A stretch of 52,784 nucleotides of DNA from Gammaproteobacteria bacterium. GTDB lineage: Bacteria > Pseudomonadota > Gammaproteobacteria > Pseudomonadales > Azotimanducaceae. The stretch is from positions 1 to 52,784 of the forward strand of contig JAPOYV010000077.1 in NCBI GenBank assembly GCA_026706385.1. The letters are read 5' to 3'. Below the pieces are notes generated by a model. It was not told the DNA's origin and did not search any database. It saw only the letters and a list, made by a program, of their open reading frames with translations. The position numbers and the translations under genes were made by a program. Shown here piece after piece: positions 1 to 8,486 of this stretch. Each line of letters begins with the position of its first letter. The stretch's first letter is position 1.

Positions 1-503
1 TCCGCTCGATGGCGAAGATGAAACAGGTGATGCCGCAGATGAAGCGCCTGCAGGAACGCTACGCCGGCGACCGCCAGAAGCTGTCCCAGGAGATGATGGC
101 ACTGTATCGGAAGGAAGGCGCCAATCCCTTCGGCGGCTGTCTGCCGTTGTTGTTGCAGATGCCGGTCTTCTTCGCCCTGTACTGGGTGCTCTACGAGAGC
201 GTCGAGCTTCGCCAAGCGCCATTCATGTTGTGGATCAACGACTTGGCGGCACCTGACCCATGGTTCGTGCTGCCGATCCTCTATGGGGCGTCGTTCTTCC
301 TGATGCAGCTTCTGAACCCGCCGCCTCCGGATCCGATGCAGGCGCGGGTCATGAAGACGATGCCCATCCTGTTTACGGTCCTGTTCGTGTTCTTTCCCGC
401 GGGCCTGGTGCTCTACTGGTTGGTCAACAACATCCTGTCGCTTGCCCAGCAGTGGTACATCACCCGGAAGATCGAGGCAGCTTCAGCTACCAACAGCAGC
501 TAG
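1..503 (+). CDS. yidC: Membrane protein insertase YidC, C-terminal part
   Basis: This is the C-terminal part of the YidC/Oxa1 insertase, which places proteins into the inner membrane with or without SecYEG. The frame is already open at base 3, so the 5' end lies outside the window. The visible part carries the family's charged cytoplasmic helical hairpin with [20 protein letters not shown], the SVELRQAPF segment and the final membrane segments ending in the [11 protein letters not shown] region. These match the last third of gammaproteobacterial YidC closely. mnmE starts seven bases after the stop, which is the usual rpmH-rnpA-yidC-mnmE order. The ATG at base 9 is an internal methionine, not the start. 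Confidence 0.95.
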   Translation, partial: RSMAKMKQVMPQMKRLQERYAGDRQKLSQEMMALYRKEGANPFGGCLPLLLQMPVFFALYWVLYESVELRQAPFMLWINDLAAPDPWFVLPILYGASFFLMQLLNPPPPDPMQARVMKTMPILFTVLFVFFPAGLVLYWLVNNILSLAQQWYITRKIEAASATNSS

Positions 504-509
504 CCGGTC

Positions 510-1826
510 GTGATGAGGGATACGATCGCCGCGATCGCAACGCCACCGGGGCGTGGCGGCATCGGCATCGTACGGGTCTCCGGAGAGCAGGCCAGTCGCA
601 TTGCCGAGGCTGTGGCGGGTCGGGTGCCCGATGTCCGCCGAGCTACCTACGCCTACTTCCGCGACGCGGATGGCAGTGCGATCGATCGCGGGATCGTGTT
701 GTTCTACGTCGCCCCGTCATCCTTCACGGGGGAGGATGTCGCGGAGTTCCAAGGCCACGGGGGGCCGGTCGTCCTCCACCGCCTGCTCGAGCGGATCTGC
801 GACCTGGGCGCTCGGATTGCGCGCCCGGGCGAGTTCACGGAGCGTGCGTTCCTCAACGACAAGATGGACTTGGCGCAAGCCGAGGCGGTCGCCGACCTGA
901 TCGACAGTGCCTCGCGCCGCGCCGCGCGGTCGGCGATGCGGTCGCTCGACGGTGCCTTTTCGCGGCGCGTCATGGCCATCGACCAGGCTGTTCTGGGGTT
1001 GCGCGTCTTCCTCGAAGCGGCGATCGACTTCGCCGAGGAAGAGGTCGACTTCCTGGCCGACCGCGACGTGGTCGATCGCCTCGACGGCGTGACGACGGCG
1101 CTGCGCGACCTGCTCGTAGAGTGTCGCCAGGGGCAGGTTCTGCGAGACGGCTTCGACGTCGTGATCGCGGGACCACCCAATGCCGGAAAGTCGAGCCTCT
1201 TGAACAGGCTGCTGGCCGAGAACCGCGCCATCGTGACCGACATCCCCGGTACGACCCGCGATCTGCTGTTCGCGGACGTCGAGTTGGACGGCATACCCGT
1301 ACGCTTGACCGACACGGCAGGCCTGCGCGAAGGCCGTGACGCGGTCGAGGAGATCGGCATCGAACGGGCCCGGGGCGCCGTCGCCGCCGCCGACTTGGTG
1401 CTGTTCGTATTGGACGACACGACGGACGTTTGCCCATCACCGCCCGATCTGTCTGGCGCGCGGATCGTCCACGTCTACAACAAGGTGGACCTCAGCGGCC
1501 GGCCACCGGGATTAGTCGCAGCGGGGGAGGTTCGGATCTCGGCGACGACCGGAGCGGGACTCGGCGCGCTGCGCGATGTGATCGTGTCGGCGGCGGGCGT
1601 CGCGCCCGGCGAAGGCACGTTCCTCGCTCGCAAGCGCCATGTTCTAGCGCTATCAGCGGCGATGGACCAGGTGGCTACGGCCCGTGGCCACGTGGAGCAG
1701 GGCTATGGCGACCTTGCCGCCGAGGAGATGCGCGAGGCCCAGCACGCGCTGGGAACGATCGTCGGCGCCACCAGCGTCGATGATTTGCTGGGGGAGATCT
1801 TCTCGAGTTTCTGTATCGGCAAGTAA
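510..1826 (+). CDS. mnmE: tRNA modification GTPase MnmE
   Basis: MnmE works with MnmG to add the carboxymethylaminomethyl (or aminomethyl) group to wobble uridine 34 of certain tRNAs. It has an N-terminal tetrahydrofolate-binding domain (about residues 1-115), a helical domain with an inserted Ras-like G domain, and the conserved C-terminal CIGK whose cysteine is needed for modification. G-domain motifs are visible: P-loop GPPNAGKSS at 221-229, DIPGTTRD, DTAG at 268 and NKVD at 324. At 438 residues it has the normal family length. The start is GTG at 510, immediately followed by ATG at 513; either could be used. mnmG does not follow; the next gene is convergent and unrelated. Confidence 0.97.
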   Translation: MMRDTIAAIATPPGRGGIGIVRVSGEQASRIAEAVAGRVPDVRRATYAYFRDADGSAIDRGIVLFYVAPSSFTGEDVAEFQGHGGPVVLHRLLERICDLGARIARPGEFTERAFLNDKMDLAQAEAVADLIDSASRRAARSAMRSLDGAFSRRVMAIDQAVLGLRVFLEAAIDFAEEEVDFLADRDVVDRLDGVTTALRDLLVECRQGQVLRDGFDVVIAGPPNAGKSSLLNRLLAENRAIVTDIPGTTRDLLFADVELDGIPVRLTDTAGLREGRDAVEEIGIERARGAVAAADLVLFVLDDTTDVCPSPPDLSGARIVHVYNKVDLSGRPPGLVAAGEVRISATTGAGLGALRDVIVSAAGVAPGEGTFLARKRHVLALSAAMDQVATARGHVEQGYGDLAAEEMREAQHALGTIVGATSVDDLLGEIFSSFCIGK

Positions 1827-1834
1827 CGCGGTGC

Positions 1835-2590
1835 TTAGTGCCGGATGCGGAAGTCGTTGGCGCCGGAGCGGTCCTCGCCGCGCATGAGGTACAGCGTGCG
1901 CTCGGACATCGACAATGGACCACCGCGGCGACTGTCCGCGAGTTCCCGGCAGTAGCGGGATGTGGTGGCCATGTAGCGCAGCGTCATCCCCCGCCGCGGC
2001 GTGTCGGAGCGGTTCGGCTCGGAGCCGTGGATCAGGTAGATGTCGTGCAGCGACACCTGGCCGACGTCGAGGACGATGTCGCGCGCGGTGTCCTCGTCGA
2101 ACTCGTCGGCTTGGATCTCGAGCGGCAGGCTCAAACCGGCGCCATCGTTGAAGTCGTGCTTGCCGAGTTCACGGCGACGGTGCGAGCCGGGAATCACCCG
2201 TAGACAGCCGTTCTCGGGGGTCGCTGCGTCCACAGCGATCCAAACCGAACAGGTCGCGAGCGGTCGGATGGGCCAGTACTCGCCATCCTGGTGCCACGGC
2301 GTCTTCGTGCCGACGCGGGCCGGCTTGGCGAAGAAGCTGGAGTTCCACAACGCGAAGTCGGGCCCGATCAGCTGTTCGACCATGTCGAGGATGGGAGGGA
2401 TGCGGGCGATGTTCAGGAATCCCGTGTCGAAGGCGAGTACGGCGGGGCAGTAGTCGTTGAACTCCGGGTGCTTGGCGAGCAGTCGAGCGTGGCTGCCGCG
2501 AATGTCGGCTAGGCTCTCGTCGTCGAGTCTGAAGTCGGGGATGACGTAACCGTGATCGTGGTAGTGGTGGATCTCGTCGTCGGTGAGCAC
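1835..2590 (-). CDS. Phytanoyl-CoA dioxygenase (PhyH) family protein
   Basis: A probable Fe(II)/2-oxoglutarate-dependent oxygenase of the PhyH family, 251 residues. The double-stranded beta-helix iron triad is visible as H100-x-D102 (WHQDGEYW) and a distal H188 (YLIHGSEPNRS), with an arginine-rich stretch after it that fits 2-oxoglutarate binding. PGSH at 135-138 is typical of the family. The start is GTG at 2590 behind a GAGGG-like site. It is one of five PhyH genes in this window. It lies convergent to mnmE (8 bases between stops) and divergent from rsgA. The substrate cannot be read from the sequence. Confidence 0.88.
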   Translation of the reverse strand: MLTDDEIHHYHDHGYVIPDFRLDDESLADIRGSHARLLAKHPEFNDYCPAVLAFDTGFLNIARIPPILDMVEQLIGPDFALWNSSFFAKPARVGTKTPWHQDGEYWPIRPLATCSVWIAVDAATPENGCLRVIPGSHRRRELGKHDFNDGAGLSLPLEIQADEFDEDTARDIVLDVGQVSLHDIYLIHGSEPNRSDTPRRGMTLRYMATTSRYCRELADSRRGGPLSMSERTLYLMRGEDRSGANDFRIRH

Positions 2591-2706
2591 GGTGGGTCGC
2601 CCTCGGTCTCGTTGAGCTCAGTGAGCTTAACAGTTGAACCGGACTGTCCACGAAGCCCGAATGTCGCTTGCAGTGGTCGTCGCGATTGCCCATGCTCCCG
2701 CGCCGA

Positions 2707-3753
2707 ATGAGCTTGTCCGATATGGGGTGGCGGCCGTTCTTCGCCGAGCAGCTCGGCGACGAGGACGGTCGCCGACGGGTCCGGCGCGTGGTAGCAATCC
2801 ACCGCAACGGCCACGTGCTGTCGGACGGCGTCAGCGAGTCCAGTCTTCACCTCGGTCGCTTCTGGTTCCGCAAGCCTGCCGAGGAACGGCCGACGGTCGG
2901 CGATTGGGTGCTCGTCGACGTCCAGGGCAGGAAAATCGAGCGGTGCCTGGCGCGCACAAACGTGCTGCGCCGCATCGCCGCGGGAACGAAGGCCGACGTG
3001 CAGCTCATCGGTGCCAATGTCGACGCGTTGTTCATCGTCACCTCGTGCAACCTCGAGTTCAGCCCAAGCCGCTTGCAGCGGTTCCTGGCGTTGGCCCAGA
3101 GCACCGGCGTCGCGCCGCTGATCGTGCTGACAAAGGCCGACCTGGCTTCCGAACCGACGCGCTTCGCGGACCAGGCACGCGCGATCGCGCCGGATGTGCC
3201 GGCGGAGGTCGTCAATGCACTGGACGCGCGCACGCTCACCGGTGTCCGGGCGTGGCTGCGGCCCGCGTACACCGTCGCGTTGCTGGGCTCGTCGGGCGTG
3301 GGCAAGTCAACCTTGCTGAACACCCTGGCCGGGGAAGACGTCCAGGTCACGCGGCCGATCCGGGAGCAGGACGCCCGTGGGCGACATACGACGACGGGCC
3401 GGTCCCTGCTCCGCTTGCCTCAGGGCGCCCTCGTGCTCGATGGCCCCGGCGTACGGGAGTTGGGCATGGCCGTCGCCGACGAGGACATCGGCGAGATGTA
3501 CGAGGACATCGAGGTGTTGGCGCGGTCGTGTCGATTCGCGGACTGCGGGCACCGCACCGAGCCGGGTTGCGCCGTCCGCGCGGCCCTGGAAGCCGGACAG
3601 GTGACGCGCCAACGCCTGGCGAGCTATGCCGAGCTGCTCGACGAACGTCGCCGCCACGCCGAATCCCTGACCGGGCGCGACCGGCGTGTCGAGCGGCTGG
3701 AGCGGAGCCGGCGCCGCGAGCGGGACCAGGAGGCGGACGACCGGGACGAATGA
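2707..3753 (+). CDS. rsgA: Ribosome small-subunit-dependent GTPase A (RsgA)
   Basis: RsgA is a circularly permuted GTPase that checks late 30S ribosomal subunit assembly. An N-terminal OB-like domain (about 1-95) precedes the permuted G domain: the NxxD-type region VLTKADL comes before the P-loop GSSGVGKST at about 194, and then LDGPGVRE follows. The C-terminal zinc site is intact: C275, C280, H282 and C288 (CRFADCGHRTEPGC). A longer frame starts at 2668, but its first residues do not look like RsgA. I chose ATG at 2707 (MSLSDMGW), giving 348 residues, the usual length. Divergent from the PhyH gene and convergent with the carboxyltransferase, with six bases between stops. Confidence 0.94.
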   Translation: MSLSDMGWRPFFAEQLGDEDGRRRVRRVVAIHRNGHVLSDGVSESSLHLGRFWFRKPAEERPTVGDWVLVDVQGRKIERCLARTNVLRRIAAGTKADVQLIGANVDALFIVTSCNLEFSPSRLQRFLALAQSTGVAPLIVLTKADLASEPTRFADQARAIAPDVPAEVVNALDARTLTGVRAWLRPAYTVALLGSSGVGKSTLLNTLAGEDVQVTRPIREQDARGRHTTTGRSLLRLPQGALVLDGPGVRELGMAVADEDIGEMYEDIEVLARSCRFADCGHRTEPGCAVRAALEAGQVTRQRLASYAELLDERRRHAESLTGRDRRVERLERSRRRERDQEADDRDE

Positions 3754-3759
3754 CCGCGC

Positions 3760-5334
3760 CTAAGGGCGATAAGGAATAGGCGGCTCCCCGGTTTGCGTGC
3801 GCAGCACCCGTTGCGCGTCCTCGACGAATTCGCAGAGCACGCTGCGAGTCTCCCGTGGATCGATGATGTCCTGGCCGGTGGCCTCTGCGGTCCGAAACGG
3901 CGAAGCGATGGCGTTGAGCCTAGCCTCGATCTCCTCGCGCCTCGCGAGCGGATCCGGCGCGTTGTCGATTTCTCGCCTATAGGCTGCGGACGCGCCGCCG
4001 GCGATGTGCATCGAGCCCCAGCTTGCCGACGGCCAGGCGTAGCGGCGGAACATGCCCGTGGGGCGGTGATGGCATTGCCCCGCGACGCCGAACAGCCGGC
4101 CGATGACGATGGTGATCCACGGCATGCGCGACTGGCAGGTGACGGCCACGAGCTGCGCCCCGGCTCGCTCGATACCCTGTTTCTCGGACTCGAGGCCGAC
4201 CATGAAACCGGGCTCGTCGGCCAGGCTGACGATGGGCAGGTGGAAGACGTCGCAAAGCTGCAATAGGCGCATCACCTTGCTGCCGCCGGCCACGTCGGTG
4301 GAGCCACCGTAGTGGCGCGGGTTGTTGGCCATGATCCCCACCGGGTAGCCGTTGAGCCGGCCGAGGCCGGTCACGCGCGAGCGGCCGTAGCGCGGTGCAA
4401 TCTCGAAGAAGGAACCGCGGTCGAGGACGGCGTCGATGAGAGTGTGGACCTTGTAGACCTTGCGCCGGTCGCGTGGCATCAAGTCGACCAACGGTTCCTC
4501 GCGCCTTTCCGGGTCGTCGTCGGTCGCCTGCCGCGGCGCCATCTCCCAGACGTTCGATGGCAGGTAGCTCAAGAAACTCCGGATCATCGCGAACGCTTCC
4601 GCCTCGGTTTCGGCCAGGTTGTCGACGCAGCCGCTGACGCGCGTGTGGATGTGGGGCCCGCCGAGGTCCTCTTTCGTGATGTCGTAGCCGAGGGCGGCCT
4701 TGACCACGGGAGGCCCGCCCGGAAAGAGCTGGCTCGAGTCCTTCACCATGACATTGAAATGCGCGAGACACGCATTGATGGCCGGCAAGCCCGCGACCGA
4801 CCCCATCACCGCGGAGACGACGGGGATCTTCGAGAGCAAATCGACGTCGATCTGCGACCAGTCGTTGCCGTCCGGGAGGTACGTGCGGCCGATGTCCTCG
4901 AAGCCGCGCACGCTGCCCCCGGCGGCATCGAGCAGGCGTACCAGGGGGAGTTTCCACTGCCGTGCGCGCTCGTTCGACGGTAGTTCGTTGCCGAGGCCGC
5001 CCCCGCCGCCGCCCGAGCCGCCGCGCACGGTGAAATCGCCGCCCGAGAGCACGACCTTGCGGCCGCCGAGCCGGGCCATGCCCTCGACGGATCCCCTCGG
5101 CACGAACGACTTGAGCTCGTTGCCCTCGTAGGTGCCGGATCCGGCAAGGGAGTGGAACTCCCGGAAGCTGCCCTCGTCCACCAACGCGTCTATGCGTTCG
5201 CGCACGGTGAGCTTGCCGCGCTTGTGCTGGCGCGCGATGCCTTCGGGGCCACCCATCCGGCCGCGCAGTTCGCGCCGACGTTCGATCTCGGCGACCTCGG
5301 GACGCCACCCGGTTTCACTCATGTTCTGCACCAT
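3760..5334 (-). CDS. Acyl-CoA carboxylase carboxyltransferase subunit (PccB/MccB-like)
   Basis: Carboxyltransferase (beta) subunit of an acyl-CoA carboxylase, which would move a carboxyl group from biotin to an acyl-CoA such as propionyl- or methylcrotonyl-CoA. Two crotonase-fold halves are recognisable. The N half has the glycine-rich oxyanion-hole segment GGDFTVRGGSGGG. The C half has DEPGFMVGLESEKQG and the glycine-rich IAGGASAAY. The biotin carboxylase and biotin-carrier partners are not in the window, so the acyl substrate is undetermined. The open frame runs to 5448, but that would overlap arfB. ATG at 5334 (MVQNMSETGW) or 5322 is more sensible and gives about 520 residues. Divergent from arfB by about 60 bases. 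Confidence 0.86.
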   Translation of the reverse strand: MVQNMSETGWRPEVAEIERRRELRGRMGGPEGIARQHKRGKLTVRERIDALVDEGSFREFHSLAGSGTYEGNELKSFVPRGSVEGMARLGGRKVVLSGGDFTVRGGSGGGGGGLGNELPSNERARQWKLPLVRLLDAAGGSVRGFEDIGRTYLPDGNDWSQIDVDLLSKIPVVSAVMGSVAGLPAINACLAHFNVMVKDSSQLFPGGPPVVKAALGYDITKEDLGGPHIHTRVSGCVDNLAETEAEAFAMIRSFLSYLPSNVWEMAPRQATDDDPERREEPLVDLMPRDRRKVYKVHTLIDAVLDRGSFFEIAPRYGRSRVTGLGRLNGYPVGIMANNPRHYGGSTDVAGGSKVMRLLQLCDVFHLPIVSLADEPGFMVGLESEKQGIERAGAQLVAVTCQSRMPWITIVIGRLFGVAGQCHHRPTGMFRRYAWPSASWGSMHIAGGASAAYRREIDNAPDPLARREEIEARLNAIASPFRTAEATGQDIIDPRETRSVLCEFVEDAQRVLRTQTGEPPIPYRP

Positions 5335-5396
5335 CGACCCGGTTCGTTTTCGCCGGGCAATGGTTACGCGGTCCTCGGGTAAGATAAAGTGCCGAG

Positions 5397-5816
5397 ATGG
5401 CGATGGTGGAACTCGGCGGCCTCGCGGTCCCGGAGTCGGCACTGGCATGGAAGTTCGTGCGAGCCTCGGGCCCGGGTGGCCAGAACGTCAACAAGGTGTC
5501 GACGGCCGTGGAATGCCGGTTGGATCTCGCCGCCGCGGCACTACCGCCGTCGGTCCGCGCGCGCCTTGAGAGAGTCGCTGGCAGCCGCCTGAATGGGCGC
5601 GGCGAGGTCGTTCTGTTCACGGACGCCCACCGTACCCAGGCCCGCAACCGGGCCGCAGCGCTCGCGCGGCTCGACGCCCTGGTGGCGGCGGCGCGGCAAG
5701 TGCCGAAACCCCGGGTACCGACGAAGCCGTCGAAGGCGCAGAGGACGCGCAGACGCGAGGACAAGAAGCGGCGAGGCGAGGTGAAGCAGAGTCGTCGCCC
5801 GCCGGACGACTATTGA
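5397..5816 (+). CDS. arfB: Alternative ribosome-rescue factor ArfB (YaeJ)
   Basis: A peptidyl-tRNA hydrolase of the class I release factor family that frees ribosomes stalled on mRNAs lacking a stop codon. The catalytic GGQ lies at residues 27-29 (ASGPGGQNVNKV). The stop-codon-recognition domains of true release factors are absent. The lysine/arginine-rich tail (about 110-135, KAQRTRRREDKKRRGEVK) is the part that occupies the empty mRNA channel in ArfB. At 139 residues it matches the family length. A DUF2461 gene starts 14 bases downstream, so the two are probably cotranscribed. Confidence 0.93.
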   Translation: MAMVELGGLAVPESALAWKFVRASGPGGQNVNKVSTAVECRLDLAAAALPPSVRARLERVAGSRLNGRGEVVLFTDAHRTQARNRAAALARLDALVAAARQVPKPRVPTKPSKAQRTRRREDKKRRGEVKQSRRPPDDY

Positions 5817-5830
5817 GGAGTAGCAGTACG

Positions 5831-6520
5831 ATGGGCGATTTCACCGGCTTCGGCCCCGCGACACTCGGCTTCCTTAGGGAACTCGAAGCGAATAACAACC
5901 GCGACTGGTTCCAGGCGAACAAGGGTCGTTACGACGCCTGTGTACTGGAGCCGTCGCTGAATTTCATCGCCGCCGTGGGCGATCACCTGCCGACGATCTC
6001 GAAGCATATGGTTGCCATTCCGAAGCGCACGGGCGGATCGCTCATGCGCGTCTACCGGGATACGCGCTTCGCCAAGGACAAGACGCCGTACAAGACCAAT
6101 GTCGGCATCCAGTTTCGCCACGAGCAGGCCAGGGACGTGCATGCGCCCGGCCTGTATTTCCATCTGGACACCAACGAGTGCTTCCTGGGCGTGGGCATGT
6201 GGCACCCGGACCGGGACGCGCTTGCCGCGATCCGTGGTGCGATCGCCGAAAACGGCGGACAGTGGAAGCGCGTCCGCGACGAGAAGGCGTTTCGTGCGGT
6301 GTACGACTTGGGCGGCGAGAGCCTCAAGCGTCCGCCGCAGGGGTTTCCGAAGGAGCATCGGTACGTCGAGGATCTGAAGCGCAAGGATTTCATCGGGATC
6401 AAGCGCATGCCGCCGGAGCGTGCGGCGAGCCCGGCGTTGGCGGACGACGTGGCCACCATGTTCGCCGCCGGCAAGGGCTTCATGCGCTTTCTCTGCCGGA
6501 GCTTGGAACTACCGTTCTGA
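5831..6520 (+). CDS. DUF2461 domain-containing protein
   Basis: A conserved 229-residue protein of the DUF2461 family, whose function is unknown. Diagnostic features are an N-terminal FTGFGPATLGFLRELEANN, then NRDWFQANK, and a central RVYRDTRFAKDKTPYKTN that is characteristic of the family. ATG at 5831 is preceded ten bases upstream by GAGGAG, so it is preferred over the upstream TTG at 5813 that overlaps the arfB stop. Its 3' end overlaps the convergent metallophosphoesterase gene by 12 bases. Confidence 0.87.
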   Translation: MGDFTGFGPATLGFLRELEANNNRDWFQANKGRYDACVLEPSLNFIAAVGDHLPTISKHMVAIPKRTGGSLMRVYRDTRFAKDKTPYKTNVGIQFRHEQARDVHAPGLYFHLDTNECFLGVGMWHPDRDALAAIRGAIAENGGQWKRVRDEKAFRAVYDLGGESLKRPPQGFPKEHRYVEDLKRKDFIGIKRMPPERAASPALADDVATMFAAGKGFMRFLCRSLELPF

Positions 6521-7261
6521 GTCCTCAAGCGCCGCAGCCCCTTCGACATTCGCAATGCGCTCTAGGGTGGTGTGTCCATCGGGGTAACGCTCGGCAAGGA
6601 GTTCCCGGGCGAGAGCCTTGATGCGTCCAAGTGCGACCGGCCGGTAGTCGAGTTGCTCGACCGACACGTTGATGTGCCGCGAGCGCCGAGGCGTCTCGTC
6701 GTGGGTATGCCCGTGGACGTTCACGACACCTTCCGGGACCTCTGCCAACGGCATGTGGGTGAACGCCAGCGGCGGGTCGCCGTCGACGTTGAGCGTCGAG
6801 CAGATGTCGTTGAAGCCGTCGACGCGCAGTACGCCGGAGCCGGTCAGGTCGTGGTTGCCGACCACGAGCTGCTTCGCGCGCCCCTGGGCTTGCCGGATGT
6901 GCGCCCAGGTGTGCCCCCCGACCGCCTTGCGCATGGCGATGTCGCCGACGAACAGCAGGAGGTCGTCATCTCCCACGGTCCGCGCCCAGTTGCGATACAG
7001 CAGAGCGTCCATCTCCGCGGCGTCGCGAAACGGCCGGTTCGCGTAGCGGATGATGTTGTCGTGCCCGAGGTGCAGGTCCGACCACACCCAGACGGTCGCG
7101 TACGCATCCTCGTCGAGCTCCAGCGCAGGCAACTCGCGGCAGGCGCGCAACATGGCGCGGAACTCGCGACCCGAGTGCCGGGCGTCGCCGCCGCCGGGCT
7201 TGGCGCGCGCTTCGAGTTGGGCGACATAGACGCGCTTGACCGTATCGGCGCCGACAGCCAT
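6509..7261 (-). CDS. Calcineurin-like metallophosphoesterase
   Basis: A 250-residue binuclear-metal phosphoesterase. The motif order is complete: D62-x-H64 (WSDLHLGH), GDIAM at about 102, GNHD at about 130, H-M-P-L and GHTH at about 180. The form resembles small cytosolic phosphohydrolases that often occur in bacterial accessory regions and phages; the substrate is unknown. The frame is open to 7873, but the start is ATG at 7261, which overlaps the stop of the upstream acetyltransferase as ATGA. The gene is therefore translationally coupled to that pair. Confidence 0.85.
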   Translation of the reverse strand: MAVGADTVKRVYVAQLEARAKPGGGDARHSGREFRAMLRACRELPALELDEDAYATVWVWSDLHLGHDNIIRYANRPFRDAAEMDALLYRNWARTVGDDDLLLFVGDIAMRKAVGGHTWAHIRQAQGRAKQLVVGNHDLTGSGVLRVDGFNDICSTLNVDGDPPLAFTHMPLAEVPEGVVNVHGHTHDETPRRSRHINVSVEQLDYRPVALGRIKALARELLAERYPDGHTTLERIANVEGAAALEDSER

Positions 7262-8478
7262 CAGAATTCGTCGGGCGTATGGGGCGCGTGGCGCGTGCGG
7301 AACAGCGCGTCGGCCTTGGCCAGTGCACGGCGATCGCCGTCCAGGAGCCCCCAACTGTTGAGTTCCGTGGCGGAGCGGAAGCCGGTGTAGAGCGATGCCA
7401 GCGCCTTGGTCGTGAGTTCGATGTCGGGCACCGCCTTCGACGGCCGGCACTGCGCACCGTCGGGCCCGGCCTGGAGGTGCCAACGCCCGTCGTTCCACGG
7501 CGTCAGGGGATCTGCGGCTAGGCTGATGGTCAGCTCGCCTTCTACGTCGTAGCCGCGCTCGGCCAGGGCGTTCGCGGCGTCGACGAGCCGGAACCAAGCT
7601 CCCTCGTGGTCTGCCGCGTTCAACAGTCGGGGTTCTTCGAAGAACTCGTCGGCGGGGTCGTCGGCGGGCGCGCTGGCCCAGCACACGCGGCCGACCAGGT
7701 CGTGGCAGGCGAGGAATCGCCACAGCGAACGGTAAGCATCGGCGTCTAGCCAGGCGAGGTCGCGGATCACGAGTTCCTGGTCGCGGGCGCGATGGTCTAC
7801 CCGGCCCGATCGCAGTGTGTAGATGACATAGCCTCGCGCCGTGGCGTCGGCGCCGTAGCACACCGCCACCCACACCGGCCCGGTGTCGTCACGTTCCTTG
7901 AGCCAGTAATGCACCCAGTCCTCCGCGATTCGGTGGAGGTAGCACATGCGGTTCGCGATAAACGCGGCGTAGACTGTTTTCACTACGTCCCGGGCCGTGT
8001 CCACGTCCACGCGGGCGACGCGCCCGCTGCCATCGTCGCCGTCGTGGAAACGGATGTCTTGCGTATCCACCGCGTATTCGCGCATTACGGTGGTCATGGC
8101 ATAGCCGTAGCGCTGGTAAATCGCCGCCTGCGACGCCCATAGTGCAGCGACGTTCTGGCCCGCCTCGCGCATCTCGCCGAACGCTTGGGTATGGATTCGG
8201 CGCGCGAGGCCCTGGCGCCGGTACTCCGGCTGCGTGGCGATGGCACCGACGCCCGCAAGCTTCACGGCGCGACCGTTGGCGCGCATGGTGAACGGGGCAT
8301 TTGCGAACGAGGACGCTAGCTTGCCGTCCACGAAGGCGCACGACGTCCACTCGGGCTTGTTGAATTTGGCGACGGCGCTGTTTGGCCCGTCGCCGAATGC
8401 GCCGCCGTAGGCATAGCCGCCGAGAATGCCCATCTCGCCCAGCTCTTCGGGCGTGACGGGGCGGATCTCGACGGTCAT
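7261..8478 (-). CDS. Eis-like GNAT N-acetyltransferase, second copy of a tandem pair
   Basis: A 405-residue acetyl-CoA-dependent acetyltransferase of the Eis type, with an N-terminal GNAT domain, a second GNAT-like domain and a C-terminal sterol-carrier-like domain. The acetyl-CoA loop is YRRQGLARRI (about 88-97). IYQRYGY holds the tyrosine equivalent to the general acid of mycobacterial Eis. The protein ends in phenylalanine (HTPDEF); in Eis the C-terminal phenylalanine carboxylate acts as the catalytic base. Known Eis proteins acetylate aminoglycosides and other polyamines; the natural substrate here is unknown. The start is ATG at 8478, eight bases after the stop of its near-identical neighbour. 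Its stop overlaps the phosphoesterase start. Confidence 0.84.
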   Translation of the reverse strand: MTVEIRPVTPEELGEMGILGGYAYGGAFGDGPNSAVAKFNKPEWTSCAFVDGKLASSFANAPFTMRANGRAVKLAGVGAIATQPEYRRQGLARRIHTQAFGEMREAGQNVAALWASQAAIYQRYGYAMTTVMREYAVDTQDIRFHDGDDGSGRVARVDVDTARDVVKTVYAAFIANRMCYLHRIAEDWVHYWLKERDDTGPVWVAVCYGADATARGYVIYTLRSGRVDHRARDQELVIRDLAWLDADAYRSLWRFLACHDLVGRVCWASAPADDPADEFFEEPRLLNAADHEGAWFRLVDAANALAERGYDVEGELTISLAADPLTPWNDGRWHLQAGPDGAQCRPSKAVPDIELTTKALASLYTGFRSATELNSWGLLDGDRRALAKADALFRTRHAPHTPDEF

Positions 8479-8486
8479 GTCGGCGG

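Noticed and set aside
260-1339. Long open frame on the plus strand overlapping mnmE.
   Set aside because: It is an alternative-frame shadow in high-GC DNA, with an arginine-rich, low-complexity translation and no family features.
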